Below, in pieces: positions 25,832 through 34,683 of a DNA stretch of 64,000 bases. Every line of letters starts with the position of its first letter. The stretch's first letter is position 1. The translations under genes and the position numbers were made by a program. The notes under the pieces are model-generated. The model saw only the letters and a program-made list of their open reading frames with translations. It was not told where the DNA came from and made no database searches. The DNA comes from Deltaproteobacteria bacterium (GTDB taxonomy: Bacteria > Myxococcota_A > Polyangia > Polyangiales > JADJMO01): contig JANYDK010000081.1 of NCBI GenBank assembly GCA_025363655.1, positions 119,558 to 183,557 on the forward strand, given 5' to 3'.

Positions 25832-25846
25832 ATCGAGCGGCTCGAG

Positions 25847-26857
25847 TCAGCGGTACGTGAAGACGACTTCGTGATCGCAGATGCGGAAGACGTCGCCCTC
25901 GGCGATGGCCTTGCGGGTGACGCGCTGCCCGTGGAACTCGACGCCATTGGTCGATCCGAGATCAACCATGTAGAAGACGCCGTTTTGGAACTCGATCATC
26001 GCGTGTTGGCGAGAGACGTTCGGATCTTTGATGGTCAGATCGCTCGCCTGCCGACCGCGGCCGATGATGAACTTCTCTTTGTTCACCGACGTACGTTCGC
26101 CCTGATAAATGGCGGTGAGCGCGCCGAGGTACTGCTGCGGCTGCGGCGCCGCCATGTGCCCCATCTGCTGCATCTGCATCGGCTGCACTTGCTGCTGCTG
26201 CTGCTGCTGCGGCGGCGGCGGCGGAGGCGGCATGTGCTGTTGCTGCATGTGCGGCGGCGGCATGTGCTGTTGCATGTGCTGCTGCATCGGAGGCGGCGGT
26301 GGCATCGGATGACCACCCATCGGCGGCGCCATCGGCGTACCGACCGGAGGCGGAGTCATCCCCATGTTCGGCGGCACGGTCTGACGACCGGGGATCGGTG
26401 GCGGACCTCCGCGACCACTCATCGACGGCGGCGGAGGCGGCGGCGCAGCTCCACTCGACATGCGACCACCCGCGGGCGGAGGAGGAGGAAGCCCACGACC
26501 GCTCGGCGCTGCCGGCGGAGGCGGAGGAAGTCGACTGCCCTGCGCAGCGGGAGGAATCGGCGGCGTCGCCGCTCTCGCCATCGGCACGGCAGGCGCGGTC
26601 GGCGCGGCCATCACCGAACGCTGTCCGACGTCGGTCGGGCCCGAATCGCGCGCACCAGGAAACGGCGTGCGACCGCCACCCGGACCACCCGCGGCGCCGT
26701 AGCTACGCTGGCGCGCGTACTGCTTCATCGCCTCGTTGATCAAGTAGTCGATCGAGCACTCCAGCTCGCGCGCCATCTGCTCGAAGGTCTCCCAGAGCTG
26801 ATCTCTGCACTGGAAGCTTCGAGGGCTCTTCTTGCTCGCGTCGTTCGGCTGCGTCAT
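25847..26857 (-). CDS. RHH-like / FHA-domain protein with Pro/Gln-rich linker
   Basis: A 336-residue protein. Residues 13-52 (SFQCRDQLWETFEQMARE, then ECSIDYLINEAMKQYARQR) look like a ribbon-helix-helix DNA-binding unit. About 55-240 is a low-complexity linker of Pro, Gly, Met and Gln, with a run of seven Gln next to seven Pro. The end (about 245-336) is an FHA domain with GRGRQASDLTIKDPNVSRQH and LGSTNGVEFHG. A DNA-binding unit joined to a phosphothreonine reader suggests a regulator whose partners or position depend on kinase action. It converges on the kinase gene, 15 bases apart. Confidence 0.82.
   Translation of the reverse strand: MTQPNDASKKSPRSFQCRDQLWETFEQMARELECSIDYLINEAMKQYARQRSYGAAGGPGGGRTPFPGARDSGPTDVGQRSVMAAPTAPAVPMARAATPPIPPAAQGSRLPPPPPAAPSGRGLPPPPPAGGRMSSGAAPPPPPPSMSGRGGPPPIPGRQTVPPNMGMTPPPVGTPMAPPMGGHPMPPPPPMQQHMQQHMPPPHMQQQHMPPPPPPPQQQQQQQVQPMQMQQMGHMAAPQPQQYLGALTAIYQGERTSVNKEKFIIGRGRQASDLTIKDPNVSRQHAMIEFQNGVFYMVDLGSTNGVEFHGQRVTRKAIAEGDVFRICDHEVVFTYR
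26190..26233. repeat. CTG / CGG triplet runs coding poly-Gln and poly-Pro
   Basis: Consecutive CTG triplets (about 26190-26211) pass straight into CGG/AGG triplets. On the coding strand they give the seven-Gln and seven-Pro runs in the linker of the RHH-FHA protein. Related codon repeats of His, Met, Gln and Pro continue to about 26330. Confidence 0.85.
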
Positions 26858-26929
26858 TCCCGTTTGTCCTGCCGTCTTCTCGGGTCGCGTGCTCTCACTA
26901 CTGTCGTCGGTCTCGTCAATCTCGTCAGG

Positions 26930-28690
26930 TCACTTCTTGTCGCCGTCCTTCTTGTCGTCGTCCTTCTTGTCGTCCGGCTTCGGCGCCTTCGCGCGCATCT
27001 CGATCTGCACCTTGACGCAGTAATTGACGTAGTCGCCGACGGTGCTGAGCGGCTTGGTCTCGAACTCTTCCGGCTTGTCCTTCTTCGGCACCGGACAACC
27101 GACGTCCCACTTGCAGTCGTCGACGTCTTTGCACTTCGGGAGCGGATCTTTCGAGGCCGCGTATTTTTCGACGGCGGGGAGATCTTCCTTGGTGCCGAGG
27201 CCGAGGTACCAACCGAGCGCGACGAGCTGGGCGCCCATGCTCTTGCTCTCGAGGCCAGAGAGGACGATCTGCTTCGCGTTCATCTCCTTCGGGAGCGCCG
27301 ACATCGCGCGCGCGTAGTCGGAGCCTTCGCCGAGGCCCATCTTCTCTTCGGGCTTGTCGGGGAGCTTGCCGATGAACTCTTTGACGTTGGTCTTCGACTT
27401 GTCGCCGATCTTCTGCATGACGCCGAGGATCTGCATCCCGGCGTCGTAGCGGATCTTCCAGTTCTGCTCGCCGAAGAGCGTGTAGTAGCCCTGCACCGCC
27501 TGCTCGGGCGGATAGGCGGCGAGGCGCACCAGCGCGACGTGCTTCACCTCGTCCGGCGCGTTGCTCTTGGCGAGCGCGAGGAACGACTTCATCGCCTCGT
27601 CGGTCTTGGTGTCGAAGTTTCCTTCGAGGGCCGCGAGCGCGAAGGCGCGGTTCTCCTTGTTGAGCTCGGCGTTCATCGCGAGGCCCATCAAGGTCGTCGC
27701 CACACCCTTGCCACCGACCTGCTTCGCCAGGGTGAAGAGCTGTTGCAAGCGCTCGTCTCGCACCTTGAGGAAGTAGGCGACGTACGGGTTCTTGAGCGGA
27801 TCTTTCTCCGGGTTGTTCTTCTCGGCGACGATCTTCTTGCCGTCCGGGTTCTTCGCCAGGGCCTCGTCGGTCTCGGCACGCACCGAATCGGCGTAGGCGC
27901 CGTTGATGGTGTCGGAGAGGAGCTTGGCGAAGTTGTTGGAGAGCTCGGCGCGCGCTTCGTCGGAGCCGGCGCCCTTCACCTCGGTGACCACGCGGACGAT
28001 GACGTCGAGGCGTACGGATTTGATCGCCAGCTTCGCCGTCAGGAGCGCCGGGATGCGCTTCGTGCCGATCACGCCGACCGAGCGGAGGATCTGCTCGACG
28101 CCGTACTGCTGCGCGGTGTTGTCGAGGCGCGTCTCGAGCTGCTGGAGGCGGACGTTGACGTCGTCTCCCTCTTTGCCCGCCGCCCAATCGGTGAGCGCGG
28201 CGGCCATCTCGTCGAGGATCTTCGCGTCGACGTCGAGCTTCTGCTGCCCGGGGCGATCTTCACGGGCAGCACTGAAGAGCGCGAAGGTGGCGTCCTTGTA
28301 GACGACCGTCGGGTCGGCGAACTTGCCGTCGACCGAGCTCAGCCCTGCTTCGACCTTGGGACGCAGCTTCTTCCACAGCCCTTCCATCACGTCGCGGCGA
28401 TCTTTGGCCGCGAGGTTCGGGAGCTGATCGATGAGGAGCTTGAGGCCGGCGTACTGACCGCCGCGCTTCTTCATCTCGACGAGCGACCATGCCGCTTCGA
28501 CGCGCAGCTCCTTGTCGTACTTGTCGTGCGCGAGCACGGCGACGAGCTTCGTCGGCCCGTTCTCGGTCGTCTGCCAGCGCTTCAAGTCGTCGACGTTGAC
28601 ACGGCAGCCGATGGCTCCGAGCGTCAGGCCCGCCATCAACGCGAGCGTCGCGAGGCGCGAGCCCTTCCGTTCCCCAAAAACCTGGCGCAT
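26930..28690 (-). CDS. HEAT-repeat-like lipoprotein
   Basis: A 586-residue protein with a signal sequence ending in the lipobox GAIGC (Cys29). The start at 28690 has AAGGA eight bases upstream; a longer frame is unsupported. The body is almost all alpha-helical, with repeated paired helices such as KELRVEAAWSLVEM and EVKHVALVRLAAYPPEQA, the look of HEAT/armadillo repeats. Near the end are four Cys (CKDVDDCKWDVGC and later YC), and the tail is a Lys/Asp run (DDKKDDDKKDGDKK). It is probably anchored to a membrane facing the periplasm as a scaffold. Function unknown. It is divergent from ftsK. Confidence 0.8.
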   Translation of the reverse strand: MRQVFGERKGSRLATLALMAGLTLGAIGCRVNVDDLKRWQTTENGPTKLVAVLAHDKYDKELRVEAAWSLVEMKKRGGQYAGLKLLIDQLPNLAAKDRRDVMEGLWKKLRPKVEAGLSSVDGKFADPTVVYKDATFALFSAAREDRPGQQKLDVDAKILDEMAAALTDWAAGKEGDDVNVRLQQLETRLDNTAQQYGVEQILRSVGVIGTKRIPALLTAKLAIKSVRLDVIVRVVTEVKGAGSDEARAELSNNFAKLLSDTINGAYADSVRAETDEALAKNPDGKKIVAEKNNPEKDPLKNPYVAYFLKVRDERLQQLFTLAKQVGGKGVATTLMGLAMNAELNKENRAFALAALEGNFDTKTDEAMKSFLALAKSNAPDEVKHVALVRLAAYPPEQAVQGYYTLFGEQNWKIRYDAGMQILGVMQKIGDKSKTNVKEFIGKLPDKPEEKMGLGEGSDYARAMSALPKEMNAKQIVLSGLESKSMGAQLVALGWYLGLGTKEDLPAVEKYAASKDPLPKCKDVDDCKWDVGCPVPKKDKPEEFETKPLSTVGDYVNYCVKVQIEMRAKAPKPDDKKDDDKKDGDKK

Positions 28691-28957
28691 TCGATGATTC
28701 CTTCGTATCGCGTCGCGTTTGCTCGGTGTTTCTCGCCGCAGCGGAGCGCACGGCCGGCGAATCGTCGCGTCGCACGTGGAAACAGCTGGCCGGCTCGCTC
28801 GGACGTCGGGCGAGACGAAACTCCACGGTCGCACGGGCATGGTAGTCCGAAGAGCCCAAGGCACTCAATCTTTGCGGTGAGAGGCCCAAGAACGCGATTT
28901 GCCCGTGTTTTTGCCCTGCCTCGGCACCTCCCGCACCGAAGTTGCCGCTTTTCGACC

Positions 28958-28969
28958 CCTACATGTAGG
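28958..28969. promoter_or_regulatory. 12-bp palindrome just upstream of ftsK
   Basis: CCTACATGTAGG is a perfect palindrome ending 11 bases before the ftsK ATG, next to its Shine-Dalgarno (GGAGGAG). A protein bound here would block ftsK expression. The rest of the 28691-28980 gap shows no gene. Confidence 0.35.
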
Positions 28970-28980
28970 TACGGAGGAGC

Positions 28981-31900
28981 ATGGGATCCCCCCGTCGCCG
29001 CCCCAGTTCCGAATACGCAGAGGTCGACGAGACGCCGCCGCCGGCGCCGACCGTGGGCGTCCGTCGCGCACGCGAAGCGATCGCTTCGGCGCCGATGGTG
29101 CGTGACCTCGATCCGTCTCGAGATGCCTCTCGTGAGCCCGCTCGCGATCGCGTCGCGCGACGGGAAACCAATGCTCCATCGATGTCGGGCGATGCCCACG
29201 CCAACGCCGGAGCTGCGCGTGAAAAGAACGCGGCGACCGAGTTCGTCCGTGGCCGCGAGCTCGCTGCGCTCCTCTTCGTGGCGGCCGCGACCTTCATCAC
29301 CCTCGCGCTCGCCAGCTACGACGAGAAGGGCGGCGCCGATTGGGTCGGTCCGGTCGGCGCGCGCATCGCCGCCATCTGCGCCTCGACGGTCGGCCTCGCG
29401 GCGTGGTCGATCCCGGTCGAGCTCGGCCTCTTCGCGATTCCGTATCTGCGTCGACGCGCGTCGGTGATGACGCCCGCGCGCATGGCCGGAGACGTCGTGC
29501 TCCTCGCCACCTCGGCGGCCCTCATCCACGTCGGCGCCGCGGGAAAACAAGTGTTTGGTGGTCACCTCGCGGGCGGCGTCGTCGGCGAGCTCTTCGGTGA
29601 GCTCCTCCGCTCGCTCTTCTCCACCATCGGCACCTTCCTCGTCGGTCTCACCACCATCGCGCTCGTCCTCATCGCGCGCGCGACGTTCAGCTTCATCGGC
29701 TTCGCCAACCGCGCCGGCGCGACCAGCGCAGCGGCAGCGACGAAGGCCGCGCAAGGTGTTCGCGGCGTCGCCGAAGCATGGCAACAAGCCAAGGAGCTCG
29801 AGCGCAGCGGCGGACGTCCCGACCTCGTGCCCGGCGGCGGCGCGTTCGGCCTTGGCGACAATGGTGAACCCGCGTCGGGCGATCGCATCTCGATCGCCGA
29901 TCGGCCGAGTCTCGATGGCGTCGAGAGCGTCGGGGACGCGAGCGGCGTGCGTGCGCTGCCCCTCCACATGCAGCGCGCAGGAGAAAATCCCGAGGCGCAC
30001 GCGATCGCGCGGCAGCTCGCCGGCGTGCCCGAGATTTCTCGAGGCGACGACGCGATGACTGCCCTTCAGAAGAGCGGCGAGACGTCACGGGCGAAGAAGC
30101 GCAAGCGCGAAGAGGGAGCGAGCGAGCTCCCCGAGCCAGACGCAGGCGCGACGTCCGCGAGCGCGATGGAAGTGGCCACTGCCGGATTCGAGATCGCGCC
30201 GCCGATCATCCTCGGCGCGGGCAGCGAGCCCGCGAGCGCCGAAAACTCGAAGCCAGGCAAGCGCACGCGTCCACGCAACGAAGGGCCGACCATCGCGCCG
30301 CCGTCACCGGAGGCCGCACGCCAGCCGATCGCCCACGCGAACGTGAACGTGAACGCCGACGAAGCGCGCGAGACCGGCGCCGAAGGATTGCTCGCACGTG
30401 ACTCGCGCGAAGAGGAGGCCGCGACCCCCGTCGACGAAGTCCTCGAGGCCGATGCTGCGGAGCTCATCGAAGCGGAAGAGCCCGCCGCGAACGGCAAGGC
30501 CGAAGAGGAAGCGAAGAAGCCGAAGCGACGGACGCAGACCACGCGCATCGTCACGCGGGGCTACGAATTGCCGCGAACCGAGCTCTTGACCCTGCCGCCG
30601 CCCGAGCAAGCGCCGATCGATCGCGACGCGCTCCTCGAAGACGCCAAAGCCCTCGTCGCGACGCTCGCGACCTACAAAGTCATCGGTGAGGTGCGCGAGA
30701 TCCATCCCGGTCCGGTGGTCACCACCTTCGAGCTCGAGCCGCGCATCGGCACCAAGGTCCGCGAGGTCGAAGGGCTCGCCAACGATCTGCGGCTCTCGCT
30801 CGCCAAGGAGAGCGTGCGCATCGTCGCGCCGATCCCCGGGAAAAACCGCATCGGATTCGAGCTCCCGAACATCCAGCGCGTGCCCGTCAACTTCCGTGAG
30901 CTGGTGGAAGATCGTCGCTTCGCCGAGGCCAAGGGCGCCCTCCCGGTGATCCTCGGTCGCGACATCGTCGGCGCGCCGTTCTACGCCGACCTCGCGGCGA
31001 TGCCCCACCTCCTCGTCGCCGGCGCCACCGGTGCGGGCAAGAGCGTCGGGCTCAACGTCATGCTCACCTCGCTCCTCTATCGGCGTTCGCCCGAGGATTT
31101 GCGGATGATCATGATCGATCCGAAGGTCGTCGAGCTCGCGCCCTTCGATCGCATCCCGCACATGCTGCTGCCCGTCGTCACCGACATGAAGCAGGCGCTC
31201 AACGCGCTCAAGTGGTGCGTCGACGAGATGGAGCGGCGCTACCAGCTCCTCGCCCAAGCGGGCGTGAAGAACATCGGCACCTACAACGCCTGGCGCGAGA
31301 AGGTCGTCGCCGGCACGGTGCCCAACCCCTGCCCGAAGACGCTGACGGCCATCGATCACAACGGCCTGCCGGAGGAGCTCGTGGTCAAGGAGTCCGGCAT
31401 CGACGCCGCCGACGCTTCGCTCATCGCGCAGGCCGAGCAGCAGTATCCCGAGAAGCTCCCGTACATCGTCGTCGTCGTCGACGAGTTCGCCGACCTGATG
31501 ATGTCGGTCGGCAAGGGCGAGGTCGAGCCGCCGATCGCCCGCCTCGCGCAGAAGGCTCGCGCCGCCGGCATCCACGTCATCCTCGCGACGCAGCGTCCGA
31601 GCGTCGACGTCATCACCGGCATGATCAAGGCGAACTTCCCGACGCGCATCGCCTTCCGCGTCGCCCAACGCGTCGACTCGCGCACCATCCTCGATGCGCA
31701 GGGCGCCGAGTACCTCCTCGGCAAGGGCGACATGCTCGTCTCTCTCAACGGTGGAAACGGCCTCAAACGCATCCAGTGCCCCTTCGTCAGCGAGGAAGAG
31801 GTCGACGCCGTCTGCGACTTCCTCCGCAAGCAGGGCGAGCCCGTCTTCGACGAATCGATCCTCGCCCCACGCCCAGAGGACGCGGAGAACCAGGAAGAGG

Positions 31901-32106
31901 ACGAGGCGCTCTCGCCGAAAGATCAGGAGCTCTTCGACCGCTGCGTCGACATGGTGCGCGAAGCTCGCAAGTGCTCGACGTCGTGGCTGCAGCGCAAGAT
32001 GGGTCTCGGCTACAACAAGGCCGCGCGCTTCGTCGATCGCATGGAGCGGACGGGCGTGGTCGGTCCGCCGCAGGGCGCGGGCAAGGATCGCGAAGTCATG
32101 GTGTGA
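28981..32106 (+). CDS. ftsK: FtsK/SpoIIIE-family DNA translocase
   Basis: A 1041-residue protein that pumps DNA at the division septum. Four membrane helices lie at about 88-235 after a charged N-terminus; a Pro/Ala/Glu-rich linker runs to ~510; the motor follows with Walker A GATGAGKS near 680 and Walker B VVVDEFADL near 829; the C-terminal gamma domain (about 975-1041, a winged helix with CSTSWLQRKMGLGYNKAARFVDR) reads chromosome polarity sequences. Between the YNAWRE segment and Walker B there are about 60 residues, longer than in the E. coli and B. subtilis proteins I recall. GGAGGAG precedes the ATG. Confidence 0.96.
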   Translation: MGSPRRRPSSEYAEVDETPPPAPTVGVRRAREAIASAPMVRDLDPSRDASREPARDRVARRETNAPSMSGDAHANAGAAREKNAATEFVRGRELAALLFVAAATFITLALASYDEKGGADWVGPVGARIAAICASTVGLAAWSIPVELGLFAIPYLRRRASVMTPARMAGDVVLLATSAALIHVGAAGKQVFGGHLAGGVVGELFGELLRSLFSTIGTFLVGLTTIALVLIARATFSFIGFANRAGATSAAAATKAAQGVRGVAEAWQQAKELERSGGRPDLVPGGGAFGLGDNGEPASGDRISIADRPSLDGVESVGDASGVRALPLHMQRAGENPEAHAIARQLAGVPEISRGDDAMTALQKSGETSRAKKRKREEGASELPEPDAGATSASAMEVATAGFEIAPPIILGAGSEPASAENSKPGKRTRPRNEGPTIAPPSPEAARQPIAHANVNVNADEARETGAEGLLARDSREEEAATPVDEVLEADAAELIEAEEPAANGKAEEEAKKPKRRTQTTRIVTRGYELPRTELLTLPPPEQAPIDRDALLEDAKALVATLATYKVIGEVREIHPGPVVTTFELEPRIGTKVREVEGLANDLRLSLAKESVRIVAPIPGKNRIGFELPNIQRVPVNFRELVEDRRFAEAKGALPVILGRDIVGAPFYADLAAMPHLLVAGATGAGKSVGLNVMLTSLLYRRSPEDLRMIMIDPKVVELAPFDRIPHMLLPVVTDMKQALNALKWCVDEMERRYQLLAQAGVKNIGTYNAWREKVVAGTVPNPCPKTLTAIDHNGLPEELVVKESGIDAADASLIAQAEQQYPEKLPYIVVVVDEFADLMMSVGKGEVEPPIARLAQKARAAGIHVILATQRPSVDVITGMIKANFPTRIAFRVAQRVDSRTILDAQGAEYLLGKGDMLVSLNGGNGLKRIQCPFVSEEEVDAVCDFLRKQGEPVFDESILAPRPEDAENQEEDEALSPKDQELFDRCVDMVREARKCSTSWLQRKMGLGYNKAARFVDRMERTGVVGPPQGAGKDREVMV

Positions 32107-32135
32107 GCCTCTCGTTTCGCAAAGGCGCGAGAGGC
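32107..32135 (+). terminator. hairpin directly after ftsK
   Basis: GCCTCTCG pairs with CGAGAGGC (8 bp, 13-base loop) starting at the first base after the ftsK stop. A T-run is absent. Confidence 0.45.
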
Positions 32136-32189
32136 GTTCGCAATCGTGCAATCGGCCGAGGGAGCGTGGCGCTGCTAACCCAAGACGTC

Positions 32190-32399
32190 ATGCAGACCAT
32201 CACCAGGGTTCACGACGGCATCATCGGCTCGATCGTCCTCGTCAGCATCAGCATGGGCTTCGCGCTCGACCCGCGATGGCTCTTCCTCGCCGGGCTGACC
32301 GGCGCGTTGATGGTCTCGAGCACCTTCACCGGATTTTGTCCGGTCTATTTCCTCCTCGGCAAGGTCATGCGTGGTTCGGCCGACGCGCCCGCGAGCTAG
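32190..32399 (+). CDS. small DUF2892 (YgaP-like) inner-membrane protein
   Basis: A 69-residue protein with two hydrophobic helices (about 11-30 and 33-50) and the family signature FTGFCPVYFLLGKVM near the end, where the Cys is conserved. DUF2892 domains occur alone or fused to rhodanese modules. A GTG at 32166 (77 residues) with GAGGGAG before it is an alternative start. Its TAG overlaps the stop of the convergent sigma-factor gene (CTAG, 32396-32399). Confidence 0.82.
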   Translation: MQTITRVHDGIIGSIVLVSISMGFALDPRWLFLAGLTGALMVSSTFTGFCPVYFLLGKVMRGSADAPAS

Positions 32400-33025
32400 C
32401 CTGCGAGCGCGGCGTCACGGCGTTCGGACGGCCGCGTGCTGCGTGGACGCGGACGACTCGAGCTGCCCTCGAGCTCGGCGGCGACCCGCTGACGAAGGCG
32501 ATAGAGACGCGTCTTCACCATCGACTCGGTGAACTGGTGATTGCGGCTGAACTCTTGGACCGGCATCGCGCCAAGCACGCACTCCTCGAAGATGCGGACG
32601 TCCTCGGGCGCCCCGCGCTCGAGCACCCGGGCGACGCCGGCCGCGATCTCGGAGGCGACCATCACGCTCTCCGGATCACTCGCGGCGGGATCGAGGGTCG
32701 GCGTTTCGAAAGCGTCGAAGCGCGGACCGCGATGACGGGCGACGCGACGCACGTACATGCGACAGCAGTTGATGACGATCGTCGTCAGCCATGTCTTCGG
32801 CGCCGAACGATCTTCGAAGCGATGCGCGTTGCGGCTGGCGAGAAAGAGCGCGTCTTGCACGCACTCTTCGGCATCGGCGTCGTTGCCGAGCATCGCTCGC
32901 GCCTTGCGGTGCAGCGCGCGGCGAATGTCCGGATCGTCGATGGCCGCGAAGATGGGGCTGCCTGCGCTCGAGGCCGAGCTCGTGACCGAGTGAGACGTCG
33001 ACAGCGAGGGCTCGAGGTGTTCCAC
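32396..33025 (-). CDS. ECF-type RNA polymerase sigma factor
   Basis: A 209-residue protein with sigma region 2 at about 30-95 (RALHRKARAMLGNDADAEECVQDALF and TWLTTIVINCCRMYVRR, shortened here) and region 4 at about 150-190 (ESMVKTRLYRLRQRV). The GTG at 33025 is favoured because AAAGGGA lies seven bases upstream; an ATG at 33085 (229 residues) has no such site. No anti-sigma gene is next to it; the upstream neighbour is a lipoprotein gene on the same strand. The signal it answers is unknown. The region 4 helix-turn-helix is unusually divergent (PVQEFSRNHQFTES). Confidence 0.85.
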   Translation of the reverse strand: MEHLEPSLSTSHSVTSSASSAGSPIFAAIDDPDIRRALHRKARAMLGNDADAEECVQDALFLASRNAHRFEDRSAPKTWLTTIVINCCRMYVRRVARHRGPRFDAFETPTLDPAASDPESVMVASEIAAGVARVLERGAPEDVRIFEECVLGAMPVQEFSRNHQFTESMVKTRLYRLRQRVAAELEGSSSRPRPRSTRPSERRDAALAG

Positions 33026-33186
33026 GGAGTGTCCCTTTCGCCGGAATCGGGCCGGCGAGGACACTCTCAGCACGCGACGCGCCATCGATGAAATGCCATG
33101 AATTCGAGCACCCTTCGAGCGGTGAGGGGTGACCGGAGGCGGTCAACTGTCCGCTCGGCGGACAAGTGTCCGGGCTCGGTCCGCTC

Positions 33187-33942
33187 TCAGTTTCCGACAC
33201 GCAGCTCGGGCAGATGTTGCATCGGCCCGTATTCGACGTAGTCGAGGAAGAAGCCGTTGCCGTCGCCGAACACGAGGCCGCCCTTCCAACCGACCTCGTC
33301 GAGCTCCATCGGCATCCCGTAGGTCGTGTGGCAGCTGAAGGTCGGCTTCGTCGTCAGGTGCTTGCCCGCGCCGTCGTAGGAGACGATCGACGCGCTCGCC
33401 TCGGCGCAGGTGAACGCGAGGACTTCGCCACAAGGGCCGGTCGTCTTGGCGCACTCGCTCGATTTGCGTTGGAAGACGAACGAGAGCTTGTCGCCGTCGC
33501 GCGCGACCGTGCCCTCGAACTCCGTCTTCGTTCGCGTCTCGTTGCGGGTGGGCGGCGGCGCCTTGAGGTCGAACTGATTGCTGCCGAAGGTGGTGGTGTG
33601 GGCCGACTCGAACGTCAACGTCGCGGCGTGCGGCGGCGTTATCGCGAGCGCGTACGAGCCATAGGTCGATTCCGTCTCGAAGGACTGCGAGCAGGAAATC
33701 TCGTGTGAAACGTCGAACGCGAAGCGCCACGCGTGCGGGGCACCGACAGGCGCGCCGACGGCGACGGTGGGAGTGGCCGTCGCCGTGACGTTCGCGGGAT
33801 CTTTCGTCGCCGTGATCGTCTGCGGCGTCGAGCACGCGAAGGTGCCCAGCACGAAGGGCACACCCACCACGAAGGGCACGCCGAGCACACCGAGCACACC
33901 GAGCACGTGGAACCCGGTCATCGCGTCGACGAAGAGAGGCAT
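33187..33942 (-). CDS. secreted or lipid-anchored protein of unknown function
   Basis: A 251-residue protein whose N-terminus is a long hydrophobic stretch built from repeated GVLG and GVPFV(V/L)G units ending at TFACST, which may be a weak lipobox. The mature part is beta-rich with several Cys (SCSQSF, ECAKTTGPCGEVLAFTC, FSCHTTYG), suggesting disulfides in the periplasm. An upstream ATG at 33981 would add 13 residues. I recognise no family. It sits between the isochorismatase-like gene and the sigma-factor gene on the same strand. Confidence 0.65.
   Translation of the reverse strand: MPLFVDAMTGFHVLGVLGVLGVPFVVGVPFVLGTFACSTPQTITATKDPANVTATATPTVAVGAPVGAPHAWRFAFDVSHEISCSQSFETESTYGSYALAITPPHAATLTFESAHTTTFGSNQFDLKAPPPTRNETRTKTEFEGTVARDGDKLSFVFQRKSSECAKTTGPCGEVLAFTCAEASASIVSYDGAGKHLTTKPTFSCHTTYGMPMELDEVGWKGGLVFGDGNGFFLDYVEYGPMQHLPELRVGN
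33850..33906. repeat. short tandem repeats inside a signal peptide
   Basis: Three copies of the 9-base unit ACCGAGCAC and two copies of CACGAAGGGCAC encode the repeated GVL and GVPF units of the leader of the 33187-33942 protein. Both keep frame, so the hydrophobic core could vary in length by slippage. Confidence 0.8.
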
Positions 33943-33991
33943 CGCGACGACAGTGTGCCGCGATGCCCGAGCGAGCGCCACCAGGCGAAGG

Positions 33992-34594
33992 TCAGAGGTG
34001 TCCGATCACCTCCGTCGACGGCATCGGCTTGGAGAACATGGGAAAGTCGTATTTCAGAGCGTTTTCGTGCTCTTCGACCGAGGTGGCGGCGACGCAGTCG
34101 ACGAGGGTGATGACCTCGAAACCGTGCTCGTAGGCGGTGCGCATCGTCGACTCGACGCAGCAGTTGGTGAGGAAGCCGCCGATGATGACGGTCTTGATGC
34201 CTTTGCTGCGGAGGATGAAGTCGACGTTGGTGCTGGCGAAGGTGTCGAGCCCGCGCTTGCCCTCGATGACGATGTCGCCCGGCTGCGGCGCGAGCTGGTC
34301 GACGATGGCTGCGCCCCAGCTGCCCTTGATGAACGCCTTGCCGTCGACGACGCCTTTGAGGATGCCGTACGGGTGCCGCGTCAGCTCGCCGTAACCTTCG
34401 GCGAAGGTGATCGGCGCGTGGAGGATGGCCACGCCCTTCTTTCGCGCCGCCTCGACCAGCTTCGCGGTGTTGGCGAGCATGTTCGTCTTCTTCATCACCG
34501 CTTCGACGGCCTTGTGGAGCACGCCGCCTTCGCTCGTGAACTCGTTCTGGAACTCGATGAGGAGGAGGGCGGTGGTGGCGGGGTCGAACTGCAT
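33992..34594 (-). CDS. isochorismatase-family cysteine hydrolase
   Basis: A 200-residue protein of the isochorismatase/nicotinamidase fold. The nucleophile is Cys146 in TNCCVEST, the Lys is Lys113 in GKRGLDTF, and the acid position is Glu14 in LLLIEFQNEF where nicotinamidases have Asp. AAAGGAG precedes the ATG. The reaction is unknown; related enzymes hydrolyse amides or carbamates. It is divergent from a FadR-type regulator, with that regulator's probable operator 54 bases upstream of its start, so the two are probably co-regulated. Confidence 0.88.
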   Translation of the reverse strand: MQFDPATTALLLIEFQNEFTSEGGVLHKAVEAVMKKTNMLANTAKLVEAARKKGVAILHAPITFAEGYGELTRHPYGILKGVVDGKAFIKGSWGAAIVDQLAPQPGDIVIEGKRGLDTFASTNVDFILRSKGIKTVIIGGFLTNCCVESTMRTAYEHGFEVITLVDCVAATSVEEHENALKYDFPMFSKPMPSTEVIGHL

Positions 34595-34647
34595 GACGGG
34601 CTCCTTTGGCTGCTGACCGGCGGCTGAGGTGAAGGTCCTATTTTCAG

Positions 34648-34660
34648 CTTGTCTGACAAG
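34648..34660. promoter_or_regulatory. FadR/GntR-type operator
   Basis: CTTGTCTGACAAG is a 13-base perfect inverted repeat. Its core TTGTCTGACAA fits TNGTNNNACNA, the form known for FadR-subfamily GntR regulators. It lies 23 bases upstream of the regulator's ATG and between divergent genes. Confidence 0.7.
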
Positions 34661-34683
34661 CAGTCAAGTGGAAGACTTTGCGA

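Noticed and set aside
25811..25838. GTTCTAGAAC palindrome and GCTCGA/TCGAGC repeat as a terminator between convergent genes
   Set aside because: The palindrome lies inside the kinase coding sequence and the second stem is only six bases and overlaps the stop codon; too weak to annotate.
26190..26330. CTG/CGG triplet runs as a CRISPR or non-coding repeat
   Set aside because: They are in-frame low-complexity codons of the RHH-FHA gene; there are no spacers.
25871..29467. 1198-residue open frame on the + strand
   Set aside because: Antisense to the RHH-FHA and HEAT-repeat genes and overlapping ftsK in another frame; no domain or ribosome site supports it.
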